From JASHPR01 sp963833885 (GTDB lineage: Bacteria > Actinomycetota > Actinomycetes > Streptosporangiales > Streptosporangiaceae), in the NCBI GenBank assembly GCA_963833885.1, contig CAWHZU010000011.1, positions 186,001 through 250,000 of the forward strand: a stretch of 64,000 bases of DNA, read 5' to 3'. How positions within the stretch are numbered: the first letter of the stretch is position 1; every line of letters begins with the position of its first letter. Under the pieces are notes generated by a model. That model searched no databases. It was given only the letters and a program-made list of their open reading frames with translations, and was not told where the DNA came from. A program made the translations under genes and the position numbers. Below, in pieces: positions 49,324-58,436 of the stretch.

Positions 49324-50118
49324 ATGCAGATCGATCTCCGAGTCGGCGTTCAGGGAATCGGAAGGTTGGCTGGCCAGCGTTGGGTTGTGGGATCCCCTGG
49401 TGCTGCTGATGCTGCCGCCCATCCGGCGGATACCGAGGCACGGCTGCTCGTTGTCGAGGACGAGCCCACGATCCTGGAGCTGCTGTCGGGGTCGCTGCGG
49501 TTCGCCGGCTTCGACGTGGTGACCGCGGCAACCGGTGCGGAAGCGATTCGCGCCGCCGTAAGGGCACGGCCCGATCTGGTTCTGCTCGACGTGATGATGC
49601 CCGACGGCGACGGATTTGATGTTGTGCGGCAGATCCGCTCCGGTGGGCCGCGCATCCCGGTCATCTTCCTGACCGCGCGCGGCACCGTGCACGATCGCGT
49701 CGCCGGGCTGACCCTCGGCGGGGACGACTACGTCACGAAGCCGTTCAGCCTCGACGAGGTCCTGGCCCGGATCCGGGCTGTGCTGCGCCGCAGCGGCGGC
49801 CAGGACGACGCCGGCTCCCGGCTGGTCGTCGCGGACCTCGAGCTTGACGGGGACAGCCACGAAGTCCGGCGCGGCGGCCGGCTGATCGGGCTGACCCCGA
49901 CCGAGTTCAAGCTGCTGCGTTACCTGATGATCAACGCAGGGCGGGTGCTCAGCAAGGCGCAGATCCTCGACCACGTCTGGGATTACAGCTTCAGCGGCGA
50001 CAGCAACGTCGTGGAGTCGTGCGTCAGCTACCTGCGGCGCAAGGTCGACGACGGTGAGCTTCGGCTGATCCACACCATTCGCGGCATGGGCTACGTCCTG
50101 CGGATCCCGCCTCCGTGA
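49324..50118 (+). CDS. OmpR/PhoB-family response regulator
   Basis: The product has a 40-residue leader, then a receiver domain (RLLVVEDEPTILELLSGSLR, phospho-acceptor Asp89 in LVLLDVMMPDGDGFDV, FLTARGTVHDRVAGLTLGGD, Lys in DYVTKPFSLDEVL), then a winged-helix DNA-binding domain (LTPTEFKLLRYLMINAGRVL, NVVESCVSYLRRKVDDGE, IRGMGYVLRIPPP). The leader is unusually long, so GTG 49387 is a possible true start. It overlaps the kinase gene by 4 nt. Confidence 0.9.
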   Translation: MQIDLRVGVQGIGRLAGQRWVVGSPGAADAAAHPADTEARLLVVEDEPTILELLSGSLRFAGFDVVTAATGAEAIRAAVRARPDLVLLDVMMPDGDGFDVVRQIRSGGPRIPVIFLTARGTVHDRVAGLTLGGDDYVTKPFSLDEVLARIRAVLRRSGGQDDAGSRLVVADLELDGDSHEVRRGGRLIGLTPTEFKLLRYLMINAGRVLSKAQILDHVWDYSFSGDSNVVESCVSYLRRKVDDGELRLIHTIRGMGYVLRIPPP

Positions 50119-51650
50119 GATTCCGGCTCCGCCGCCTGCCGCGGTCGCTGGCGAACGCGTCGCTGCGGGTGCGGATCATGGCAGCGGCCGCGATCCTGGT
50201 CATGGTCACCTCGGTGGTGATGGGCGCGGTTGGCACGACGATGCTGCGTGATTACCTGGTCGGCCGGGTTGACGCGCAGCTGCTGACCTTCGCCGGGCCG
50301 AGGGGACACGGCCGTCCGCCTGCCGGGCTGTCGCCCGGCAAGCTACCGCGCAGCGGGTCGCCGCAGCTGCCCAGCCTGTTCCTGATCGAGCAGGTCAGCA
50401 CCTCCGGGCGGGTCACAACTGTCAGCGGGTCGGTGCACGGCGCCGCGCCGCCCGAGGTTCCCGCGGCGCGGCTGCACGGTACCGGTGGCCCGTTCACCGC
50501 AGCCGCTGTGGGCGACCCGGGGCATTCCTGGCGGGTGCTGGTGCGGCCGGGGCACGACGGTGGGTACGTGCTGATCGCCTACAACATCGACGCCCTGAAC
50601 AGCACCGTCACCAGCCTGGAGGCGGCGGACGCGGCGGCCGGGGCGGTCGCGATCTTGATCCTGGCGGCCATCGGGATCCCGCTGATCCGGGTCAGCCTGA
50701 AGCCGCTGGCCAGGATCGAAGACGCGGCCGAGGCTATCGCCGCCGGGGACCTCTCCCGCCGCATCGACCGCCCCACCGCCGACACCGAGGTCGGCAGGCT
50801 GGCCGCGGTGCTCAACACCATGCTCGGCCGGATCGAGGCCGCCTACCGGGCCAGGGAAGAGGGCGAGGCACGCGCCCGGGACTCCGAGGACCGGATGCGC
50901 CGATTCGTGGCTGACGCAAGCCACGAGCTGCGCACCCCGCTGACCTCGGTGCGAGGTCTGGCCGAGTTCGGCCTGCAGCAGGGGGAGGCGGCCAGCCGTG
51001 CGGAGATGACCCGGCTGATGACCCGGATCCAGCAGGAAGCCACCCGGATGGGACTGCTCGTCGATGACCTGCTGCTGCTCGCCCAGTTCGACGAGGACCG
51101 GCCGCTGGACCGGCAGCCGGTGGACCTGTCCAGCGTCGCCGCCGAGGCGGTGCTGATGGCCCGCACCGTCGCACGCGGTCGATCCCTGACCTTGCAAGCG
51201 GCGCCCGACCCGGTGATCGTCTCCGCCGACGGAGGGCGGCTGCGGCAGGTCATCGACAACCTCATCGGCAACGCCCTGCAGCACACCCCGCCGGGGACAC
51301 TGGTCACCGTCGCGGTGGACAGCGTGCCTGGCTACGGGCAGATCACCGTGGCCGACAACGGGCCGGGAATGACGGCCGAGCAGGCCTCGCGCGTCTTCGA
51401 GCGGTTCTACCGAACCGATGACGCGCGGAGCCGCGCCCGCGGCGGGACCGGGCTTGGCCTGTCCATCGCTGCCGCGCTCGTGGAATCCCACGCGGGAACC
51501 ATCACCGTTGATCCCCAGCAGCCGGGCGGCGGCGCGACGTTCCGGGTCCGGCTGCCGCTGGCCAGGCCGGCGGAGAACGGAACGCCGGTAGCTGATGATC
51601 AGCCCAGAGCGCGCCTGACCCGGCTCAGCGCTCAGGAAAGTGAGAGTTAG
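50115..51650 (+). CDS. EnvZ/OmpR-type sensor histidine kinase
   Basis: The 511-residue membrane kinase has TM1 (AAAILVMVTSVVMGAVGTTM), an extracellular sensor of about 120 residues, TM2 (AGAVAILILAAIGIPLIRVS) and HAMP (PLARIEDAAEAIAAGDLSRR). HisKA has the phospho-accepting His270 in DASHELRTPLTSVRG; the ATPase domain has N-box DNLIGNALQHTPPGT, G1 VADNGPGM and G2 GGTGLGLSIAAAL. GTG 50115 overlaps the regulator stop. The pair lies between two FtsX permease genes and probably senses a membrane-active compound or envelope stress and induces the exporters. Confidence 0.92.
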   Translation: MRFRLRRLPRSLANASLRVRIMAAAAILVMVTSVVMGAVGTTMLRDYLVGRVDAQLLTFAGPRGHGRPPAGLSPGKLPRSGSPQLPSLFLIEQVSTSGRVTTVSGSVHGAAPPEVPAARLHGTGGPFTAAAVGDPGHSWRVLVRPGHDGGYVLIAYNIDALNSTVTSLEAADAAAGAVAILILAAIGIPLIRVSLKPLARIEDAAEAIAAGDLSRRIDRPTADTEVGRLAAVLNTMLGRIEAAYRAREEGEARARDSEDRMRRFVADASHELRTPLTSVRGLAEFGLQQGEAASRAEMTRLMTRIQQEATRMGLLVDDLLLLAQFDEDRPLDRQPVDLSSVAAEAVLMARTVARGRSLTLQAAPDPVIVSADGGRLRQVIDNLIGNALQHTPPGTLVTVAVDSVPGYGQITVADNGPGMTAEQASRVFERFYRTDDARSRARGGTGLGLSIAAALVESHAGTITVDPQQPGGGATFRVRLPLARPAENGTPVADDQPRARLTRLSAQESES

Positions 51651-51985
51651 CCGCAACGAGATCACAAGGCTCGCTGGATGAACTACACGCGGCGGGGCTC
51701 CTGCGCCTGCCCGCGAATTGTGGTCGCCGCGCAGCGCTACAGCCCCGGTCCGGTGGCCACGGTTCGTGACCGGATAACTGCGGACTGGCTGCATCGCATT
51801 AGCGGTTTAGATCTGTCTGGCCCCAGCCGGACGAATCTGAACCCGTGATGGAGCCGGGCTGCCCGGCGCGCGGCAGCGCGCTTGCGCCCCAGATTTGCCC
51901 GGCCTCCACCGGACGAACCCGGGGCGGTGGCAGCCGCCGGATGGCGCGGCGGGCAATGCGCGGGGCTCGAGCGGAAGGAATGCGG
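51651..51985. other. Intergenic stretch before the second FtsX permease
   Basis: These 335 bases show no recognisable gene, tRNA or strong hairpin. They should contain the promoter of the permease/ATPase pair. A ribosome-binding site GGAAGGA at 51974-51980 leads into ATG 51986. Confidence 0.4.
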
Positions 51986-53492
51986 ATGTTTTTCACGTAT
52001 CTGCGGCGCGAGCTGCGTCGGCGGATCCGGCAGGCCATCTTCATCGCGTTGGGCCTGGCCGTGGGAATTGGCCTGGTCATCACCGTGACCGCTGCGTCGT
52101 CCGGGGTGAAATCCGCGGAGGGCAGCGTGCTGAAGAACCTGTACGGGGTGGGCACGGACGCGACCGTCACCAAGAACCCGACCGCGGGCTCCTTTGCGGC
52201 GCGGGAGGCCCAGCAACTTCAACCTCAAGTCGGGGTCGACCGTCAAGATCGACACCCTGACCGCCACCCGCAGCCTGGGCAGTCTCGACGACTCCGCGGT
52301 GACGACGATTTCCAAGCTGAAGGGCGTGGCCGCCGCGTCCGGCGCACTGACCGCCGACAGCGTGAACACCACGTTCAAGATCCCCAAGTTCAGCAGCGGC
52401 AGCGGCGGCAGCGCTGCCGGCGGTGCACCCAGCGGCGGCACCGGCGGGTTCAGCGGGCCCGGGTCGTTCAACACGGGCAACACGGTGTCGGTCGACGGCG
52501 TCGACCTGGCATCGAGCGCGCAGGCGCTCGGCCCGCTCAGCAACGGCACCCTGAAGTCGGGCCGCACGCTGAAGTCCTCGGACGCCAGCTCCGACGTGGC
52601 AGTGATCGACTCCAGCTACGCCAAGTCGGCGAGCCTGAAGGTCGGGTCGGACGTCACGATGGCCAGCACCAAGTTCACCGTCGTCGGGATCGTGTCCGTG
52701 TCGGCAAGCGATTCGTCGGCCGACGTGTACGTCCCGCTGGCCCGCGCCCAGGCGCTGTCGAAGAGCACGGGCAAGGTGAACACGATCTACGTGGCGGCGG
52801 ACAGCGCGACGGACATTTCGGCGGTGCAGAAGGAGATCACCAAGGCCGTGTCCGGCGCGACCGTCACCACCTCGTCCGACCTGGCCAGCGAGGTGACCGG
52901 GTCGCTGTCCAGCGCGTCGAGCCTGGCGAACAACCTGGGCAAGTGGCTGGCGATCGCGGTGCTGATCGCGGCGTTCCTGCTGGCCAGCCTGCTGACGATG
53001 TCGGCGGTGTCGCGCCGGGTGCGGGAGTTCGGCACGCTGAAGGCGCTGGGCTGGCGCAGCCGCCGGGTGATCGGTCAGGTCATGGGCGAGTCGGTCACCG
53101 TCGGCGTCATCGGCGGCCTCGTCGGCGTCGCGCTCGGGTTCGCCGGGGCCGCGATCGTCTCCGCGATCGCCCCGGCCCTGTCTGCGTCCGTGGGCCAAAC
53201 CACCGGCTCGGCGACACCGGGCGGCGCCCGGCAGTTCAGCGGCGGGTTCCCCGGCGGCGGCAGCGGGAGCGGCAGCGGCGGTTTCACCCCGCCCGGTGGC
53301 GGCGGCTTCTCGCGTACCCCCACGGGCACCGGCGGCCAGTCCGTATTGGTGCACCTCACCGCCTCGGTCACCGTGGACGCGGTCGTCCTCGCCGTGGTGC
53401 TGGCCCTGGCCGGGGGCCTGATCGCCGGCACCTTCGGCGGCTGGCGGGCAGCCCGGCTGCGCCCGGCCGCCGCGCTGGCCAGGGTCGAGTGA
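51986..53492 (+). pseudogene. FtsX/MacB-type ABC permease with a frameshift
   Basis: Residues 1-70 (MFFTYLRRELRRRIRQAIFI, ALGLAVGIGLVITVTAASSG, SAEGSVLKNLYGVGTDATVT) lie in one frame. Near 52195-52205 the frame moves (RRGRPSNFNLKSGSTVKIDT) and continues to the stop at 53492 through the extracellular MacB-core domain (SDVAVIDSSYAKSASLKVGS), the FtsX helices (VLIAAFLLASLLTMSAVSRR, REFGTLKALGWRSRRVIGQV), a Gly/Ser-rich loop and the last helix. The shift lies in GC-rich GCGGCGCGGGAGG, prone to indels. With repair it is a 500-residue permease with a 4-helix FtsX topology. RBS GGAAGGA favours ATG 51986 over 51980. Confidence 0.78.
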
Positions 53493-53514
53493 GCTGAGTT
53501 GAGTCAACTGAGCT
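53492..53514. other. Hairpin between permease and ATPase genes
   Basis: AGCTGAGTTGA-G-TCAACTGAGCT forms a stem of 11 bases with one mismatch around a 1-base loop, directly at the permease stop. It is embedded in short GAGCT/GAGTT repeats. It could be an intra-operon attenuator or mRNA-stability element. Confidence 0.4.
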
Positions 53515-53550
53515 GAGTGAGCTGATCGGAACCAGTCCTGAAAGGAAGCC

Positions 53551-54243
53551 ATGTACAAGCTGACCAATGTCAGGAAGGACTACCCGAAGGGCCGCAGCGT
53601 GGTGCACGCGCTGGCCGGGGTGGATGCGGTCATCGAGGACGGGGAGTGGCTGGCCATTCAGGGCCCGACCGGCCATGGCAAGACCACGCTGCTGCAGATG
53701 CTCGGCGGCCTGGACCGCCCGACCTCGGGAACCGTGGAGTTCGACGGCCAGGACCTGGGCGCGATGCGGGAGAGCGAGGTCACCCGGGTCCGGGCCACCT
53801 CGATCGGCTTCATCTTCCAGACCTTCAACCTGATCCCAACGCTGAACGCGCAGGAGAACGTCGAGGTCGCGCTCGCTCCGCTCGGCGTCGGATCGGCCGA
53901 GCGCCGGGCGCGGGCCGCGGCGGAGCTGGAGAGCCTCGGGCTCGACGAGCGCGCCCGCCACCTGCCGGGCGAGCTTTCCGGAGGCCAGCAGCAGCGCGTG
54001 GCAATCGCCCGGGCGCTGGTGAAGGAGCCCAAGGTGCTGCTCGCCGACGAGCCGACCGGCAACCTTGACGAGGGCACCAGGGACGACATCATGGGGCTGC
54101 TGGAGAAGCTCTGGCGCGAGCATGGGCTCACGCTGATCGTGGTGACCCACGACAGCTCGGTGGCGCGCCGGGCACAGCGCATCGGAATCATGCGCAAAGG
54201 CCGGCTGACGATCAAGCAGGACACCCGGCCTGGCGTCTCCTGA
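53551..54243 (+). CDS. ABC transporter ATP-binding protein (MacB/LolD type)
   Basis: The 230-residue ATPase is complete: YKLTNVRKDYPKGRSVVHAL, Walker A GPTGHGKTTLLQMLGGL, Q-loop IGFIFQTFNLIPTL, signature LPGELSGGQQQRVAIARAL, Walker B KVLLADEPTGNLDEGT and H-loop TLIVVTHDSSVARRAQRIGI. It belongs to the LolD/MacB class that drives FtsX permeases. GAAAGGAAG precedes ATG 53551. It follows its permease gene by 58 bp and is the only intact ATPase of this block, so it may also serve the large permease at 46865. Confidence 0.9.
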   Translation: MYKLTNVRKDYPKGRSVVHALAGVDAVIEDGEWLAIQGPTGHGKTTLLQMLGGLDRPTSGTVEFDGQDLGAMRESEVTRVRATSIGFIFQTFNLIPTLNAQENVEVALAPLGVGSAERRARAAAELESLGLDERARHLPGELSGGQQQRVAIARALVKEPKVLLADEPTGNLDEGTRDDIMGLLEKLWREHGLTLIVVTHDSSVARRAQRIGIMRKGRLTIKQDTRPGVS

Positions 54244-54456
54244 GGCACGTTCGGCCGGGCCAGAGGAGGTAGGGAAGCCGGCCGAGGCTCCCTGGTAGAC
54301 GTCTAGAGGCCGACCGGGTAAATTATGTTAACCCCCACGGTGTAGACCTTTGACCACGCCCTGCGATCGCCCAGCGTGCAGGCGGTGATATTGCAGGAAA
54401 CCGTCAGAAGGGTGCCGTACTGTTACGGTCACTGGCGGGCGGGGAGGAGATGCACC

Positions 54457-54762
54457 ATGACTGGCCAACCAGAGGAGACGGGCCGAAATATGGCGTCGGC
54501 ACCCGGCGGCACCGGACGCGGTCCGCGCGCCCTGCTGAGCGGGCTGGCTGGGTTACCGCGTCCCAGCCGGTGCCCGGTGCCCGGCTGTCACGCCCAGATC
54601 GACCCATCTCGGCTGATGTGCCGCTGCCACTGGTACCTGGTGCCAAAGCAGATCCGCGACCGGGTGTGGGCTACCTGGCGGTCCGGCCAGGGCGCGTTCA
54701 GCAGCGAGCACATGGAGACCGTCCGCATGGCGATCACCGCCTGCGAGCCCACGACAACATAG
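54457..54762 (+). CDS. Small actinobacterial Cys/His-rich protein, unknown function
   Basis: The 101-residue protein has a flexible N-terminal half and a compact C-terminal block SRCPVPGCHAQIDPSRLMCR, then CHWYLVPKQIRDRVWATWRS and GQGAFSSEHMETVRMAI. The Cys/His spacing (CPxxGCH...CRCH) suggests a small zinc-binding domain. Similar short proteins occur in actinomycetes without assigned function. ATG 54457 follows GGGGAGGAG. It stands alone between the ABC block and the TetR gene. Confidence 0.65.
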   Translation: MTGQPEETGRNMASAPGGTGRGPRALLSGLAGLPRPSRCPVPGCHAQIDPSRLMCRCHWYLVPKQIRDRVWATWRSGQGAFSSEHMETVRMAITACEPTTT

Positions 54763-54795
54763 CCCCAACCGCGCCCGCGCCACCGCGCCCCTCCA

Positions 54796-55473
54796 CTACG
54801 GCCTCGCCGCGATGGCGCCGCGCAGCAGCTCCACGAACTGCCGGACCCGCCCGTCGCGCGTTGCCGCGGACTGCGTCGCGGAGCCGAACAGGCCCGGGTC
54901 GAGTTCCTCGGTGACGATCGCGTCCTGGCAGCGGTCCATCATCCAGTCGACCATGGACACGATCATCCGTACGTCGATGTCGGTGCGGACCTCACCGCGG
55001 TCGATGCCGAACTGGACGAACTCCTGCGTGCCGTACGGGTCCTCGCGGAGCAGGAACTGGGTGATCTCCCGCCGCAGTTGCAGGCTGGAACAGTAGTTGC
55101 CGAGCAGGGTCACCCGGTACGGCAGCCAGTTCTCGTGGATCAGATCCGGGGTGCGGGAGATCCAGTGGCTGATGACCGCGAAGAACCCCTCGGCGATGAC
55201 CTCGGGCGGCGCGTCCAGGTAGCGGCTGAACGAGCGCGCAGCGGCCTGGTAGGCGGCCAGGAACAGCCCGGCCTTGCTGCCGAAGTAGCCGAACACCGCC
55301 CCCTTCGCGACCCCGGCCTGGGCCGCGATCTCCTCGATCCGTACCTCCTCGTAGCCGCGCTCGGCGAACTGGCGCATCGCGGCAGCCACGATCCGCTCCT
55401 GCCTGGCCCGCTGACGCGCGGTCGCGCGCACGGGTGAGCGGTCACGCGCTCCCACAGTTTGACTAAGAGTCAT
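54796..55473 (-). CDS. TetR-family transcriptional regulator
   Basis: The 225-residue protein has the TetR HTH (RIVAAAMRQFAERGYEEVRI, EEIAAQAGVAKGAVFGYFGS, KAGLFLAAYQAAARSF) and a helical ligand domain with a dimer helix (VRTDIDVRMIVSMVDWMMDR). It is divergent from the flavoenzyme-Rieske-permease cluster with 102 bp between the starts, so it almost certainly controls that cluster. ATG 55473 is used; upstream in-frame codons exist. Confidence 0.9.
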   Translation of the reverse strand: MTLSQTVGARDRSPVRATARQRARQERIVAAAMRQFAERGYEEVRIEEIAAQAGVAKGAVFGYFGSKAGLFLAAYQAAARSFSRYLDAPPEVIAEGFFAVISHWISRTPDLIHENWLPYRVTLLGNYCSSLQLRREITQFLLREDPYGTQEFVQFGIDRGEVRTDIDVRMIVSMVDWMMDRCQDAIVTEELDPGLFGSATQSAATRDGRVRQFVELLRGAIAARP

Positions 55474-55508
55474 ACAAGGTCCGTCGAGGGTCGGCGCTGA
55501 TCTGTCTA

Positions 55509-55536
55509 TTGACATATCCGGACAGCTAATCATACT
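55509..55536 (+). promoter_or_regulatory. Promoter of the flavoenzyme/Rieske/permease cluster
   Basis: TTGACA (55509-55514), a 16-base spacer and CATACT (55531-55536) resemble a vegetative -35/-10 pair, 40 bases before ATG 55576. The spacer and flank contain GACA/TGTC half-sites (GACAT...TGTC) that may bind the divergent TetR regulator. Confidence 0.6.
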
Positions 55537-55575
55537 TGTCATCACGCTGGATCGTTAGATGACCGGAAGTCAAAA

Positions 55576-57240
55576 ATGCTGACTGGCACGCAGGCAGGCA
55601 CCCGATGGGACGTCATCGTGGTGGGTGCCGGGCACAACGGGCTCACCGCGGGGGCGATGCTCGCCAGGGCGGGCCTGTCCACGCTGGTGCTCGAGCGCCG
55701 AGAGCTGGTCGGCGGGTGCTGCGTGACCGAGCAGATCGCGCCCGGCTGCCGCGCGTCGACCACCTCCTACATCGCGTCGATGCTGCGGCCCGAGGTGATC
55801 CGCGAGCTGCGGCTCGGGCAGCACGGGCTGCGGATGATCCCGTGCGAGCCCGCGCTCCAGGTGGCCCTGGACGACGGCGAGGTGCTGGCCGCCTGGGGCG
55901 ACACCGCGCAAACCGCCGCCGAGATCAAGAGGTTCTCGGCCGCCGACGCGCGTGCGTTCGTGGCCGCCGACGCCGAGCTGAAGGCGCTCGCGGCTCGGCT
56001 GCAGCCGCTGTTCACGCAGTTGCCGCCGGACACCAAGGCGACCGGGCTGCGCGGCTATCGCGAGCTGCTGCGGCTGGGTCGGAGCCTGCGCGGGGTGCGC
56101 GGCACCGAACTCGACGGGCTAACCCGGCTGCTGACCGGCAGCCTGGGCCAGTTCGTCGATGCCAGGTTCGAGTCACGGCAGGCGAGGGCGCTGGTGCTGG
56201 CCAACAACCTGTACGGCAAGCACGGCGGGCCCTACCAGCCTGGCACGCTGCTCGGCCTGGCCTTTCACCTGCTCACTGGCGGGGAGCAGGCGGAGCAGGG
56301 GTTCTTCGGCCACGTGATGGGCGGCATGGGCGCGATCAGCGACGCGATCGCTTCGGCGGGGCGCGCGGCCGGGATGCAGATCGCCACCGCGGCGCCGGTG
56401 GCCCAGATCCTGGTGCGCGGCGGCCGGGCGACCGGGGTCGCGCTCGAGGACGGCACCGAGCTCCGGGCCGGCACGGTGCTTTCCGGCGCCGACCCGAAGC
56501 GGACCTTCCTTGGGTTCCTCGGCAAGAACGACCTGCCTGAGGACTTCAGGGCCGCGGTCGCCGGGATCAAGATGGACGGGCCGTGCGGCAAGGTCAACCT
56601 GGTGCTGGACGCGGAGCCGCAGGTCCTCGGCATGCCGGCCGACGCCGGGCCGCCGCGGCGTGCGCTGTTCACCCTCCCGCCGGACCTCGCGGTCGCCGAC
56701 GCCTGCTATGACCGGGCCAAGCGCGGCGAGCTGGCCGACGCCGATCAGCTGTTCATCGACTGCGTGGTCGCGTCCAACGTCGATGACTCGCTGGCGCCGC
56801 CCGGCCGCCACATCATGACCTGCTTCGTGCAGTACCTGCCCTACCGGCTCGCCGAGGGCACCTGGGACAGCCTGCGGGACGAGCTAGGCGACCGGGTGCT
56901 GGCCAGGATCGGCCGGTTCGCGCCGAACGTGCCGGCCGCCGTGGTGGCCAGGCAGGTGCTGACCCCGCTGGACCTGGAACGCGACTACGGGCTCACCGAG
57001 GGCAACATCTTCCACGGCGACATCAGCCCGGACCAGCTCTTTCACATGCGGCCGGTGCCCGGCTGGGCGAGGTACGCGACGCCGGTCGCCGGCTTGTACC
57101 TGTGCGGCGCGGGCGCCCACCCCGGAGGCGGGGTCACCGGCGCGCCCGGCTACAACGCGGCCCGCCGGGTCCTCGCCGACCTCCGGCACGGAAGGCGGCA
57201 CCTCCCGAGGCCAGCGCAGCGCCCGCGAGGGAGGCAATGA
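55576..57240 (+). CDS. PYROXD2/phytoene-desaturase-like FAD-dependent oxidoreductase
   Basis: The 554-residue flavoprotein has an N-terminal dinucleotide-binding motif (DVIVVGAGHNGLTAGAMLAR, AGLSTLVLERRELVGGCCVT) and a long substrate domain (SYIASMLRPEVIRELRLGQH, GHVMGGMGAISDAIASAGRA). The FAD-binding C terminus is VAGLYLCGAGAHPGGGVTGA. The general layout is that of PYROXD2 and CrtI-type amine-oxidase-fold enzymes. It probably oxidises a C-N or C-C bond in a lipid-like or amine substrate. It is the first gene of the TetR-controlled cluster and is followed by the Rieske gene after 3 bp, so they are coupled. Confidence 0.85.
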   Translation: MLTGTQAGTRWDVIVVGAGHNGLTAGAMLARAGLSTLVLERRELVGGCCVTEQIAPGCRASTTSYIASMLRPEVIRELRLGQHGLRMIPCEPALQVALDDGEVLAAWGDTAQTAAEIKRFSAADARAFVAADAELKALAARLQPLFTQLPPDTKATGLRGYRELLRLGRSLRGVRGTELDGLTRLLTGSLGQFVDARFESRQARALVLANNLYGKHGGPYQPGTLLGLAFHLLTGGEQAEQGFFGHVMGGMGAISDAIASAGRAAGMQIATAAPVAQILVRGGRATGVALEDGTELRAGTVLSGADPKRTFLGFLGKNDLPEDFRAAVAGIKMDGPCGKVNLVLDAEPQVLGMPADAGPPRRALFTLPPDLAVADACYDRAKRGELADADQLFIDCVVASNVDDSLAPPGRHIMTCFVQYLPYRLAEGTWDSLRDELGDRVLARIGRFAPNVPAAVVARQVLTPLDLERDYGLTEGNIFHGDISPDQLFHMRPVPGWARYATPVAGLYLCGAGAHPGGGVTGAPGYNAARRVLADLRHGRRHLPRPAQRPRGRQ

Positions 57241-57243
57241 ACC

Positions 57244-58371
57244 GTGAGCGAGATCCCGCTGGACGCGAGCCTGCCGGGGCCGAGCTATACGTCGGAGCGC
57301 GAGTTCGCCAGAGAGCGCGAGGCGGTGCTGTTCGCCGACTGGTTCTGCGTCGGGCGCGAGGAGTCGGTCCCCGAGCCGGGTGATTATCTCGCCGCCGACG
57401 TCGCTGGCGAAAGCATCCTTGTGGTCAGGACCTCCGATGGTCTGGCCGGCCACTACAACCTGTGCCGGCACCGCGGCTCCCGGCTGGTCCCGGTGGCCGG
57501 AGCCCAGCCCGCCGCCAGCCCCCAGCCCAGCGGCTGCGTGGGCGGGACGATCCGCTGTCCCTACCACGGCTGGACCTACGGGCTCGACGGCACGCTGCGC
57601 GCCGCGCCGTTCCTGCCCGAACTGCGCCGCTACCGGAGCCGGCTCTCGCTGCACCCGGTCGCGGTCGCCACCTGGGGCGGGTTCGTGTTCGCGCGCCTGG
57701 CCCCAGCGGGTGCGCCGCTGGAGGACCAGCTCAACGGGACCGACGGCCGGCTCGCCGCGTACCCGCTGGCTGAGCTCCGCACCGGGCACCGGCTGGTCTA
57801 CCGGGTCGCCGCGAACTGGAAGGTGATCCTGGAGAACTACAACGAGTGCTACCACTGCGGGCCGGTCCACCCTGAGCTGTGCGAGCTCGTCCCCGGGTTC
57901 GCCCGCGGCGGTGGGGATCTCGACTGGGACGACGGCATCCCGCACCGCGACGGCGCTTACACCTTCACGCTGTCCGGCACGACCACCCGCGCGCCGTTTC
58001 CCGGACTCTCCGATCGGGCCCGAACGCGGCACCTCGGCGAACTCGTGCTGCCCAACCTGATGCTGAGCTTGTCGGCCGACCACGTGGCGGCGTTCACGGT
58101 ATGGCCGCATGACGCCGGGCACACCACGGTGGTCTGCGACTTCCTGTTCCACCCGGACGAGATCGCCCGGGCGGACTTCGACCCGGGGGACGCCGTCGCG
58201 TTCTGGGATCTCGTCAATAAGCAGGACTGGGCGATCTGCGAGCAGGTGCAGGACGGGATGCGTTCACGGATGTTCACGGTCGGTTACCTGGCCCCGATGG
58301 AGCAGCCGAGCGCCGACGTGGGGCATTACATCTCGGTTAAGCTCCGGCCGGACCAGATACTAGACCATTGA
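57244..58371 (+). CDS. Rieske non-heme iron oxygenase, alpha subunit (GbcA/choline-monooxygenase-like)
   Basis: The 375-residue protein has a Rieske [2Fe-2S] domain with ligands Cys74-His76 (NLCRHRGSRLV) and Cys105-His108 (IRCPYHGWTYGLDGT). The catalytic domain has mononuclear iron ligands in LENYNECYHCGPVHPEL (His204, His209). This block is typical of the carnitine/choline/glycine-betaine monooxygenase branch, enzymes that hydroxylate or demethylate quaternary ammonium compounds. No reductase gene is next to it, so electrons must come from elsewhere. GTG 57244 is the start, 3 bp after the flavoenzyme stop. Confidence 0.9.
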   Translation: MSEIPLDASLPGPSYTSEREFAREREAVLFADWFCVGREESVPEPGDYLAADVAGESILVVRTSDGLAGHYNLCRHRGSRLVPVAGAQPAASPQPSGCVGGTIRCPYHGWTYGLDGTLRAAPFLPELRRYRSRLSLHPVAVATWGGFVFARLAPAGAPLEDQLNGTDGRLAAYPLAELRTGHRLVYRVAANWKVILENYNECYHCGPVHPELCELVPGFARGGGDLDWDDGIPHRDGAYTFTLSGTTTRAPFPGLSDRARTRHLGELVLPNLMLSLSADHVAAFTVWPHDAGHTTVVCDFLFHPDEIARADFDPGDAVAFWDLVNKQDWAICEQVQDGMRSRMFTVGYLAPMEQPSADVGHYISVKLRPDQILDH

Positions 58372-58436
58372 TCATTTCGCCCCGTAGACATATCGTTTCT
58401 CGCAACTTCGTGCGGAGTGGGGCTTAGGAGGCCGGG

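Noticed and set aside
51651..51985. tRNA-like or antitoxin-like sequence in this gap
   Set aside because: No cloverleaf can be drawn and no family-like protein text remains without inserting several frameshifts.
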